Positions 43,138 through 50,219 of a stretch of 64,000 bases of DNA are shown here, piece after piece. A program made the position numbers and the translations under genes. The stretch is from assembly GCA_003139795.1 (NCBI GenBank), contig PLGM01000293.1, positions 1 through 64,000 on the forward strand. Direction: 5' to 3'. Position 1 is the stretch's first letter. The number at the start of each line of letters is the position of its first letter. This DNA is from Acidobacteriaceae bacterium. Its GTDB lineage: Bacteria; Acidobacteriota; Terriglobia; Terriglobales; Acidobacteriaceae. The notes beneath the pieces are model-generated. The model was given only the letters and a program-made list of their open reading frames with translations. It did no database searches and was not told the origin of the DNA.

Positions 43138-44568
43138 CTACCGCCCCAGCGAAGCCATCTCGCCAGTCGCGCCGGCCTTGCTCTGCCTAGCCTTGCCCGG
43201 CCCGCTCCCGGCCTGTCCCGGCTTCCGCTGCCCAGCCTTGCCCACCGGCTTCGCCGGCACATAGCTCTTATAGACCGTAATGTGGAAGCAGGCCTGTTGG
43301 AACTCTTCCTCCACGTCGATCTTGCCGGCGTTTTGCAAGGGCAGCAGCCAGCTCCGCATCCAGCCAATCTCCTGCCGGCTCATCCAGTTCTTGGCAATGT
43401 CTATGGTCGCCCCGGTCAGATGCGGGCTCACGATGTCTCCTTCCGCCGCTGCCGCATTCCCATTCGTCTCCATCAGCCGCTTCTGGTACTCCACTGTCCG
43501 CACCGCCGAGCTCACCTCCAGCGGCCGGTGAAACTGCGCTTCATGAACCCGCGCCAGATCGGCAAGAAAGCGCGCCGTCCACGGCCGGCAATAACGGTGG
43601 TGCTCGGGCAGGTTCTCATTCACGCCCAGCGCCGCCGAAGCCGGCACCGGCACAAGAAACTTCCGCGCGATCCGGTCCGCCAGATCCTCTTCGTCCTCGA
43701 TCCGTTCCAGATTGTCTGCCTCCGACCTTTCGTTTTGCCGCTCCAGCGACCCGTACGACCCCTTGAGCGGCGGCGGCATCGCAGTCCGCGTCCTGTTGAG
43801 CGAGGCAGCCTTAGTCACAGCCCGCCGGCGAGGCGCCTTTGACTCCTGGGCAGGAATCTCGGACTCACTGGAGGCAATTTCCGGCTCCCTGACGGGAATC
43901 TTCGCCTCTGTCGCCGGAACCCTTGCCGCGCTGGCGGGAATCCTGGCCGCTCCAGCAGGGGTCTTGGCGGCTCCGGCAGGTTTCTTTGCCTCCTTGGCGG
44001 GAACCTCCGCCTCTATTGTTGGATTCCTTGCCTCTCCTGCGGGAATCTTCGCCTCCCCGGCGGGAATCTTCGCCTCTCTGGTCGGATTCCTAGTCTCCCC
44101 GGCAGAAATCTTCGCCTCCCCGGCGGGGATCTTCGCCTGTCTGGTCGGATTCCTTGTCTCCCCGGCAGGAATCTTCGCATCTCTGGTTGGAGTCTTTGTC
44201 TCCCCTGCGGGAGTCTTCGGCGCACTGGCCTGATGGGATCGCGAACGCTCCTTCAATCGCGCCGTGTTCGTTCTCCCGCCCGTCTCGCGCTTCCGCGCGC
44301 CGGATTGCCCCGTCCCGCGCCCAACCGCGCCATTGGCCGGGCTGCCAACCGTCCGTCCAGCCCGATGCCCTGCCGCATGGACAACTGAGTGCGCAGTCGT
44401 ACGCCCAGCCGAACGGGGCGTCATGTGTTGTGTTTTTTTCCTGGCGCCGTGGGTTGTCTGCGCGACCGGGGCGGTCCTGTTGGTCTGGGCCAGCGAAGCC
44501 GGCGAACTGCCGGCCGTCGTCACAAAGACCACTGCCAGCACAAGAACCATGGTTGAGGTTCGGCGCAT
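43138..44568 (-). CDS. DUF5715 family protein with internal heptapeptide repeats
   Basis: A 476-residue exported protein. The N-terminus (MVLVLAVVFVTTAGSSPA) is a signal peptide, followed by a basic low-complexity region. Then comes a long 7-residue repeat (AKIPAGE / TRNPTRE types, about residues 100-250). The C-terminal domain of roughly 180 residues (RPWTARFLADLARVHEAQF, LEVSSAVRTVEYQKRLMETN, SPHLTGATIDIAK) matches DUF5715, which resembles M15/VanY peptidases; the HLTGATIDIA segment is like their His/Asp metal site. A role at the cell wall is a guess. The start is uncertain between 44568 and 44613; the former gives the best signal peptide. Confidence 0.8.
   Translation of the reverse strand: MRRTSTMVLVLAVVFVTTAGSSPASLAQTNRTAPVAQTTHGARKKTQHMTPRSAGRTTAHSVVHAAGHRAGRTVGSPANGAVGRGTGQSGARKRETGGRTNTARLKERSRSHQASAPKTPAGETKTPTRDAKIPAGETRNPTRQAKIPAGEAKISAGETRNPTREAKIPAGEAKIPAGEARNPTIEAEVPAKEAKKPAGAAKTPAGAARIPASAARVPATEAKIPVREPEIASSESEIPAQESKAPRRRAVTKAASLNRTRTAMPPPLKGSYGSLERQNERSEADNLERIEDEEDLADRIARKFLVPVPASAALGVNENLPEHHRYCRPWTARFLADLARVHEAQFHRPLEVSSAVRTVEYQKRLMETNGNAAAAEGDIVSPHLTGATIDIAKNWMSRQEIGWMRSWLLPLQNAGKIDVEEEFQQACFHITVYKSYVPAKPVGKAGQRKPGQAGSGPGKARQSKAGATGEMASLGR
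43840..44222. repeat. 21-bp tandem repeat inside the DUF5715 gene
   Basis: GCGGGAATCTTCGCCTC and near variants recur every 21 bases about 18 times, encoding a degenerate heptad such as AKIPAGE. Divergence rises toward the 3' end of the coding strand. Confidence 0.85.
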
Positions 44569-44724
44569 GAGAAGGTATGCGGAGAATCCAGAGCATCTCC
44601 AGTGTAGGCTCATCCGCCCCCAGTTCCGAGTGCCTTCAAAGGTGCGCCTGCGTCCGATAATTGGATCCTGCGAGGATGAAGGGCTTGATCGTGGAGGATT
44701 GGACGGACTAGGCTATTTTGGGCC

Positions 44725-44760
44725 GAGTGCCCCTGGTCTCGCCTTTGAGACCTGGGAAGC
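44725..44760. repeat. Dispersed palindromic repeat, copy 4
   Basis: GAGTGCCCCTGGTCTC, loop GCCTTT, GAGACCTGGGAAGC. It lies only ten bases from the outer copy of the duplicated gyrA tail. Confidence 0.75.
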
Positions 44761-44770
44761 CTCCAACCTC

Positions 44771-44841
44771 ACTGCAACAGCGTCGGCTCCTCGTCCTTGC
44801 CGTTGATTTCCTCCGGCGGAATGATCACCGCCGCGGCAACC
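44771..44841 (-). repeat. Outer copy of the gyrA 3' end (direct repeat A)
   Basis: Still encodes the gyrA tail ([16 protein letters not shown]) and its own stop TGA, but it is detached from gyrA. The last codons of the nucleotidyltransferase gene run into it in another frame. Confidence 0.88.
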
Positions 44842-45295
44842 GCGTCGCCTGCTCAACGGCTCGTAACTTCTTCACATCGAGAAGATCCTGGTCGCGTCCG
44901 CTGGCGAGTTTGTTACGGATCAAATCGTCCCTCGATATAACCAGCGCTGGAGTATGTTCGTCGATGAACCCTTCCAGGCGGTGCTCCCAAGCAGTATCAA
45001 AGGCCAGCCCTGAAATCTGCTGCAGAATATCGATGCGATTCGGCGTTTGGCCCATTTGAAAGACCGTGCCGTCCATAAAATCCTGCGGCGTCATTCCAGC
45101 TATCGGTGCGCCGAATTCAGCGAGCGCATCAAAGACCGCCTTTGCGTTCTCCGGGTCTGTGCGAATCCAGAGGTCGATATCCTTCGTGGTGCGCGGTTCC
45201 AAGTGCACACCGAAGGCGAAACCTCCAACAACCAGGTACTTAACTTTGTGGGCGTCGAATGCGCGCAGAATGTCTTGAAAGTCCTTGCTCATCAT
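44825..45295 (-). CDS. Nucleotidyltransferase (DUF6036-like, MNT fold)
   Basis: A 156-residue protein of the polymerase-beta-like nucleotidyltransferase fold. The motif VVGGFAFGVHLEPRTTKDIDLWIRT, shown here in part as GGFAFG and TKDIDLW, gives the GG...DxD catalytic pattern. RDDLIRNKLASGRDQDLLD is the typical C-terminal end. Members appear in toxin-antitoxin or antibiotic-resistance contexts. The ATG at 45295 has AAGGAG nine bases upstream. It overlaps the small upstream gene by 56 bases. Its last residues (TRLPRR) are encoded by the displaced gyrA tail, so the original C-terminus may have been lost or replaced. Base composition is less GC-rich than gyrA. Confidence 0.82.
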   Translation of the reverse strand: MMSKDFQDILRAFDAHKVKYLVVGGFAFGVHLEPRTTKDIDLWIRTDPENAKAVFDALAEFGAPIAGMTPQDFMDGTVFQMGQTPNRIDILQQISGLAFDTAWEHRLEGFIDEHTPALVISRDDLIRNKLASGRDQDLLDVKKLRAVEQATRLPRR

Positions 45296-45455
45296 GGGCC
45301 GGCACTCCTTTGAATGCGGCTGCAAAGGCGTAAGCTTCTTGGCTCAATTCTGAAACGGCAATCAAACGAGCGCCGATTGACTGGCTCTGCCAATAACGAT
45401 ACGTCTCGGCTTGCTGCTCATCAGGATCAGTTACGCGGCGAAGGGTCTTGTCCAT
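45240..45455 (-). CDS. Small partner protein of the nucleotidyltransferase
   Basis: A 71-residue protein: MDKTLRRVTDPDEQQAETYR, YWQSQSIGARLIAVSEL and a basic tail ending RRPQS. I recall similar short proteins (YWxSxxxxERLxAVxEL) next to nucleotidyltransferase genes, where they may act as antitoxin-like partners. The ATG at 45455 has GGAG six bases upstream and lies 12 bases after the gyrA stop, so it could be co-transcribed with gyrA. The 56-base overlap with the next gene suggests tight coupling. Function unproven. Confidence 0.65.
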   Translation of the reverse strand: MDKTLRRVTDPDEQQAETYRYWQSQSIGARLIAVSELSQEAYAFAAAFKGVPAHDEQGLSRHSARIRRPQS

Positions 45456-45466
45456 ATGATGCTCCA

Positions 45467-48049
45467 CTACTGCAACAGCGTCGGCTCGTCGTCCTTGCCG
45501 TTGATTTCCTCCGGCGGAATGATCACCGCCGCGGCCACCTTGTCTTCCGGCTCCAGGTTCAACAGCCGAACCCCCTGCGTAGCCCGTCCCGCCGCGCGAA
45601 TGGTCTTCGTGTCGATGCGGATGATCTTGCCGAACTGGCTGATCACCATCAGCTCCGACGTATCGTCGACCAGTTGAATCGTGTTCACGCGCCCAATCCG
45701 CGGCGTCACGTTCATGTTCTTCACGCCCTTGCCGCCACGGGTCTGCAACCGGTACTCCTCTACGTCGGTGCGCTTGCCAAACCCGTTTTCGGTCACCGCC
45801 AGAATCCTGTAGTCGCCCGGCTCATGCTCCTTGGGCGTAATCGCCACGCCCACCACAAAGTCATTCTTGGCCAGGTCGATGCCGCGCACCCCGTAGGCCG
45901 GCCGGCCCATCGACCGCACATCGTTCTCGTCGAAACGGATGGCCATGCCCAGATGCGTGGCCAGGAAGACGATCTGCGACCCGTCGGTAATGCGCGCCTT
46001 TACCAGCTCATCGTCCGTGTCGATCCCGATGGCGATGATGCCGCGCGCCATCACGTTCGAGAAGTCCTTCAGCGGCGTCTTCTTCACCGTCCCCTTTTGC
46101 GTGGCGAAGAAGATGAACTTGCCTTCTTCTTCGAGATCCCGCACCGGCAGAATGGCGCGCACATTCTCGCCCGGCTGCAAGTCCAGCAGGCTCTGCATCG
46201 ATTTGCCCTTGCCCGCCGCGCCTACGTCCGGGATCTCATACACCTTCAACCAATACACGCGCCCGGTGTTGGTAAAGCACAGCAGAAACGCGTGCGTCGA
46301 ATTCACAATCAATTGCGCAACGAAATCCTCTTCGCGCGTCTTCATGCCCATGCGTCCCTGCCCGCCGCGCCGCTGCTGGCGATAGATCGAGATCGGCGTC
46401 CGCTTCAGGTAGCCCTGGTGGCTCACCGTCACTGCTACCTGCTCGTCGGCAATCAGGTCCTCAAGCTGCAACTCGGCGCTCTCGTCGATGATCTGCGTTC
46501 GCCGCGCGTCGCCATACTTGTCCCTGACCTCTTCGAGCTCCTTCACAATCACCGCGCGCAGCTTCGACTCGCTGGCCAGAATCGATTCGTACTCGGCGAT
46601 CCGCTCGCGCACCTGCTTCAGCTCGTTCAGCAGCTCGTCGATCGAAAGTTGCGTGAGCCGGTAGAGTTGCAACTCCAGAATCGCGTCGATCTGCCTGAGC
46701 GTCAGGCCGCGCTCCTCGTGCGTCAGGCGCTCACGGTCCAGCGTAACCACAATCTCCGTGCCCTTGCCCCATGCATACAGGTTCTCGCGAGCCTCCGCGC
46801 GCGAACTTGAAGCGCGAATGATGCGGATCACCGTATCGAGATTGTCGAGCGCGATCTTGTAGCCTTCCAGAATGTGCTCGCGCTCGCGAGCCTTCTTGAG
46901 CAGGAACACCGTCCGCCGCTGCACGACATCGATGCGGTGATTGATGAAGCAGCGAATGGCCTCGTCGAGACCCAGCTCCCGCGGCTGCCCGTTCAGCACC
47001 GCCAGGAAGATCATCGAGAAACTCTCCTGCATCTGCGTGTGCTTGTAGAGCTGGTTCAGCACAATCTCAGGCTGCGAGCCGCGCTTCAGCTCGATCACGA
47101 TGCGCATGCCGTCGCGGTCGCTCTCGTCGCGCACGTCGCTGATGTCGTCCACGATCTTGTCGTTCACCAGCTCGGCGATGCGCTCGATCAGCTTGGACTT
47201 GTTCACCTGGTACGGAATCTCGGTGACGATGATGGCCTGCTTTTCCTTGGTCAGGTTCTCCGTCGCCACCTTGGCCCGCATCATGAACCGCCCGCGTCCG
47301 GTCTTGTACGCCTGCGGAATACCGGACTTCCCGTAAAGGAAACCGCCGGTCGGGAAGTCCGGCCCCTGCACGTGCTTCAACACCTCGGCCAGCCCCGCGC
47401 TGGGGTTCTTCACCAACTCGATGGCGGCATTGACCACCTCGGTCAAGTTGTGCGGCGGAATGTTAGTCGCCATGCCGACCGCGATGCCGCTGGAGCCATT
47501 AACAATGAGATTCGGTATCCGCGTAGGCAGAACCACCGGCTCAAACGTGGACTCGTCGTAGTTCGGCGTAAAGTCCACCGTCTCCATCTCGATGTCGGCC
47601 ATCATCTCGCCGGCAATGCGCGCCATGCGGCACTCGGTATAGCGCATCGCCGCCGGCGGATCGCCGTCCACCGAGCCGAAGTTTCCCTGTCCGTCCACCA
47701 GCGTATAGCGCAGCGTAAACGGCTGCGCCATGCGCACCAGCGTGTCGTAGATGGCCGAGTCGCCGTGGGGATGGTAGACGCCCATCGCCTGGCCCACCAC
47801 CTTGGCGCATTTGGCGTATTTCTTGTTGTACTCCAGGCCCATCTCGCTCAGCGTGTAGAGCACCCGCCTATGCACCGGCTTCAGCCCGTCCAGCGCGCTC
47901 GGCAGCGCCCGGCCGATGATCACCGACATCGAGTAGTCGAGATACGAGCGCCGCATCTCCTCTTCGATGTTGATGGGAATAAGGTTCGTGCCGCTGCCTG
48001 GCGGCGTGCCGCCTTCAAGGGGAAGCTGGGGGTTTTGATCGTCTGGCAT
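45467..48049 (-). CDS. gyrA: DNA gyrase subunit A
   Basis: Breaks and rejoins DNA in the gyrase heterotetramer to introduce negative supercoils. The catalytic tyrosine lies in AAMRYTE (about residue 123). The quinolone-resistance region reads [17 protein letters not shown] with the Ser and Asp of sensitive enzymes retained. The C-terminal beta-pinwheel contains the GyrA box QQRRGGQG, so this is GyrA rather than ParC. Length (860) is normal. The final 71 bases are duplicated downstream. A promoter is seen upstream. gyrB is not in the window. Confidence 0.97.
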   Translation of the reverse strand: MPDDQNPQLPLEGGTPPGSGTNLIPINIEEEMRRSYLDYSMSVIIGRALPSALDGLKPVHRRVLYTLSEMGLEYNKKYAKCAKVVGQAMGVYHPHGDSAIYDTLVRMAQPFTLRYTLVDGQGNFGSVDGDPPAAMRYTECRMARIAGEMMADIEMETVDFTPNYDESTFEPVVLPTRIPNLIVNGSSGIAVGMATNIPPHNLTEVVNAAIELVKNPSAGLAEVLKHVQGPDFPTGGFLYGKSGIPQAYKTGRGRFMMRAKVATENLTKEKQAIIVTEIPYQVNKSKLIERIAELVNDKIVDDISDVRDESDRDGMRIVIELKRGSQPEIVLNQLYKHTQMQESFSMIFLAVLNGQPRELGLDEAIRCFINHRIDVVQRRTVFLLKKAREREHILEGYKIALDNLDTVIRIIRASSSRAEARENLYAWGKGTEIVVTLDRERLTHEERGLTLRQIDAILELQLYRLTQLSIDELLNELKQVRERIAEYESILASESKLRAVIVKELEEVRDKYGDARRTQIIDESAELQLEDLIADEQVAVTVSHQGYLKRTPISIYRQQRRGGQGRMGMKTREEDFVAQLIVNSTHAFLLCFTNTGRVYWLKVYEIPDVGAAGKGKSMQSLLDLQPGENVRAILPVRDLEEEGKFIFFATQKGTVKKTPLKDFSNVMARGIIAIGIDTDDELVKARITDGSQIVFLATHLGMAIRFDENDVRSMGRPAYGVRGIDLAKNDFVVGVAITPKEHEPGDYRILAVTENGFGKRTDVEEYRLQTRGGKGVKNMNVTPRIGRVNTIQLVDDTSELMVISQFGKIIRIDTKTIRAAGRATQGVRLLNLEPEDKVAAAVIIPPEEINGKDDEPTLLQ
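45469..45539 (-). repeat. Copy of the direct repeat within gyrA (direct repeat B)
   Basis: The working 3' end of gyrA, ending in TAG. It matches copy A at 69 of 71 bases. Confidence 0.88.
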
Positions 48050-48127
48050 AGGGTCTTTTCTTGGCCCGCCGGAGGGCGGCAGAGAGGGTCCGGTGAAAGC
48101 GGGGCCGGGTCCGCGGGCTTCGCTTTT

Positions 48128-48157
48128 ATTTTACCCGTTCAATGCCGGTTTCAGCAA
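48128..48157 (-). promoter_or_regulatory. Sigma70-type promoter of gyrA
   Basis: TTGCTG and TAAAAT on the minus strand, 18 bases apart, about 80 bases before the gyrA ATG. Confidence 0.5.
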
Positions 48158-48236
48158 GGCCAAACGAAACAAATAAGTCCTTATATTGCTTGAATTTATA
48201 CACTATCTTCGGCGCCCCATCCAGCGCTTTCGTTCC

Positions 48237-48608
48237 TCACGCCGCGCGGCGCGTCCAAGCCCTCGACTTGCCCGCGGCCCTGGCCTTCTTTTTGGCACTC
48301 TTTTTGGCCTTGGTTTCACCCTTGTCCCGGCCCGCATTCTCACCCAATTCAGCCAGAATCACCGGCGGCTGGCCGGGGAAGGTCACTTTGAGCCGGAGGG
48401 TGCCGCCTTTGCGCTCGACATATTGGCGCAGGATCGTCAGGTAAAGGTCCGTGCGCTTTTCAGCACGTCGAATCGTCTCCTTGCTCACCTTGAGCTTCCT
48501 CGAGAGACTTGCACGAGTCCGCTTGCGTGCCCTGGCCAGCTTCTGCCGGGTTTGCTCATCTGCAAGTGACTCAGGAATGCCCTGCTGATCCCTTTGATCT
48601 TCGGTCAT
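48237..48608 (-). CDS. XRE-like helix-turn-helix protein (HigA/antitoxin-like)
   Basis: A 123-residue basic protein. RASLSRKLKVSKETIRRAEK is a helix-turn-helix of the XRE kind. YLTILRQYVERKGGTLRLKV with VTFPGQPPVIL matches the segment that follows the HTH in many HigA/XRE antitoxins (LRxYVxALGGxLxLxAxFP). The Lys/Arg-rich tail (KKSAKKKARAAGKSRA) is unusual. No toxin gene is adjacent, so it is an orphan or has another role. The start is ATG at 48608. It lies upstream of gyrA on the same strand with about 190 bases between. Confidence 0.7.
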   Translation of the reverse strand: MTEDQRDQQGIPESLADEQTRQKLARARKRTRASLSRKLKVSKETIRRAEKRTDLYLTILRQYVERKGGTLRLKVTFPGQPPVILAELGENAGRDKGETKAKKSAKKKARAAGKSRAWTRRAA

Positions 48609-48689
48609 TCAGCCCTCCCACAGACTTCAAAGCCGGACGGTACTTCCTCGTTGCCCGACAAGCTCCTTATCGGCCAGGCCGCCCAACTC

Positions 48690-50006
48690 CTACAGCAGCC
48701 CCGGCAAGCTCACCACACAGAACACTGCTTGCAGCACCAGGATCGCCCCCGCCGCGCCCAGCGCCAGCCGTCCCCTCGGCCCCTCGTACGCGTCCGCAAA
48801 CACCCCGCCCACAAACGTCAGCAGAAACGGCAGCGCCCACAGCCACGGGCTCCCCGGAACCCCCGTCATCACCAGCACCATCAGCACCAATGTGTAAAGC
48901 AGCGGAACTGTGTTGCCGAAGTACCGCGACTTCTTCAGCCCCGCATACAGCACCAGGGCCGCAGCCGCGGCCACCGTGATCCCCGCATTGGCCATCGTCG
49001 AAAAGAACCGCCTCGCCGGGTCCAGTGAAACCCACAGGAACCCCGCCGCCGAGCGGAAAACATAGCTGAACGCATCCGGCGAAAACCCGTAGCAGGCGAA
49101 CACCAGCACCAGCGCCCCGGCCACGGCCGCCAGCACCACCGGCAGCACTTGGGCTCGGCGCCCCTCGGCCACCCACAGCATCGCCGCCAGCCCCAGCAGC
49201 GCCACCACCGGCAGCGCCGCAATATGTGCCGCCGCCGCCGCCCCAAAGGCTGCTGTCAGCAGCACCGTCCGCAGCCGCCACTGCCGCCGTGGTCCCTGCA
49301 TCGCGTGCGCCACGCCGATGCAGCAGTACACGCCCCCATACACCCCCAGGCCGGCGAGCACCTCCGCATTCGGCGCCACGCATGCCCTGAGCATCGCAGG
49401 AGAAAAGCAATAGAGTCCCAGCGCCGTATAGCCCCCCAGGTTGCCGTAAAGCCGCCGCGTCACCCACCACAACCCGCCGCCCAGCACGCACCCCGCCAGC
49501 AAAAACGGCAGCCTTAACAGCAGCAGCACGTGCGTAAGCTGGTGCCGCAGCTCCCATGTACTCAACTCCGACGCCCTGGTCTCGCCACCGGCCTCCCACC
49601 CCACGGACGAATCCGCCGCGGCGGACGTGGGGACCCCGGCCTCCCACCCCCCGGACGAAGACCTGTCCGTGGGGACCCCGGCCTGCTGAAACACGCGATC
49701 CTCCGGCTTGCGAAACAGGTCCAGACCCCGTTCCGCCCAGAGGTTCAGCGTCAGCGGCAGCCCCGCCAGCCGGTATCCCAGTATCCCATCGTGAATATTC
49801 CCGCAGGTAGTGTAGTAGCCGGTCAGCGCCGAAGGCCGCTCCCACGTCTCGCGCCCGCACCGTGCATATTGATAATCGCGATCGGTCAGCGTCTGGTGAC
49901 CCGTAAGCCACAGCCCCTGGACGAAAAAAAGCGCCAGCAGCCCCGCCGCCATGCGCTGGGGAAGATTGAACCGAAAGCGGCGAATCATGCCAAACCGGAG
50001 TGTCAT
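48690..50006 (-). CDS. Polytopic membrane protein with in-frame repeat insertion
   Basis: A membrane protein of about 438 residues with ten or so helices, for example AAGLLALFFVQGLWLTG and LLLRLPFLLAGCVLGGGLWW. The overall plan (an N-terminal helix, a large periplasmic loop with DRDYQYARCGRETWERP, then many helices) is like PMT/ArnT-type glycosyltransferases. I cannot point to a catalytic motif, so this is only a suggestion. The first loop holds two copies of a repeat that encodes WEAGVPT-type peptides. The start is uncertain: ATG at 50006 or 49988; neither has a clear site. Confidence 0.7.
   Translation of the reverse strand: MTLRFGMIRRFRFNLPQRMAAGLLALFFVQGLWLTGHQTLTDRDYQYARCGRETWERPSALTGYYTTCGNIHDGILGYRLAGLPLTLNLWAERGLDLFRKPEDRVFQQAGVPTDRSSSGGWEAGVPTSAAADSSVGWEAGGETRASELSTWELRHQLTHVLLLLRLPFLLAGCVLGGGLWWVTRRLYGNLGGYTALGLYCFSPAMLRACVAPNAEVLAGLGVYGGVYCCIGVAHAMQGPRRQWRLRTVLLTAAFGAAAAAHIAALPVVALLGLAAMLWVAEGRRAQVLPVVLAAVAGALVLVFACYGFSPDAFSYVFRSAAGFLWVSLDPARRFFSTMANAGITVAAAAALVLYAGLKKSRYFGNTVPLLYTLVLMVLVMTGVPGSPWLWALPFLLTFVGGVFADAYEGPRGRLALGAAGAILVLQAVFCVVSLPGLL
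49589..49678. repeat. In-frame tandem repeat within the membrane protein gene
   Basis: Two units, 49589-49636 (48 bp) and 49637-49678 (42 bp), both start CGGCCTCCCACCCC and end GTGGGGACCC; a third CGGCCTGC follows. The first contains the palindrome TCCGCCGCGGCGGA. Both lengths are multiples of three, so the frame is kept. Confidence 0.8.
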
Positions 50007-50157
50007 CACGTTCAAACGAGTCGATTCCAGTCTAAACGCCCCTGCAGCTTTTCATCTCGACCCCTCCGCGATAGAAATCTGTGCCCCAGGTCTTGTCCGC
50101 CGTGGCGGAGAGGCCTGTGATTTCGCCCTGTCGCCGTCCCGAACGTTCCATTGTCCC

Positions 50158-50195
50158 AAAAGCATCGGGACCTGCCGGCAGGGCAGGTCCCGATG
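50158..50195 (-). terminator. Rho-independent terminator of the outer-membrane protein gene
   Basis: CATCGGGACCTGCC and GGCAGGTCCCGATG form a perfect 14-bp stem. On the minus strand CTTTTGG follows. It lies about 25 bases past the gene's stop. Confidence 0.8.
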
Positions 50196-50219
50196 GTGAA
50201 TCGCCGAGCTGAGATGAAT

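Larger units (their letters stand above)
44771..45539. mobile_element. Two-gene insertion flanked by a 71-bp duplication of the gyrA 3' end
   Basis: The last 71 bases of gyrA (45469-45539) recur at 44771-44841 with two mismatches, in the same orientation. The intervening segment carries a nucleotidyltransferase gene and a small overlapping gene. This is the footprint of an insertion at the 3' end of gyrA in which the gene end was regenerated. No integrase or transposase lies inside, so the mechanism is open. The duplication itself is seen directly. Confidence 0.8.

Noticed and set aside
45314-48193. Long plus-strand ORFs (498 and 439 residues) opposite gyrA
   Set aside because: Antisense shadows; the shared [14 protein letters not shown] peptide only reflects the duplicated gyrA tail.
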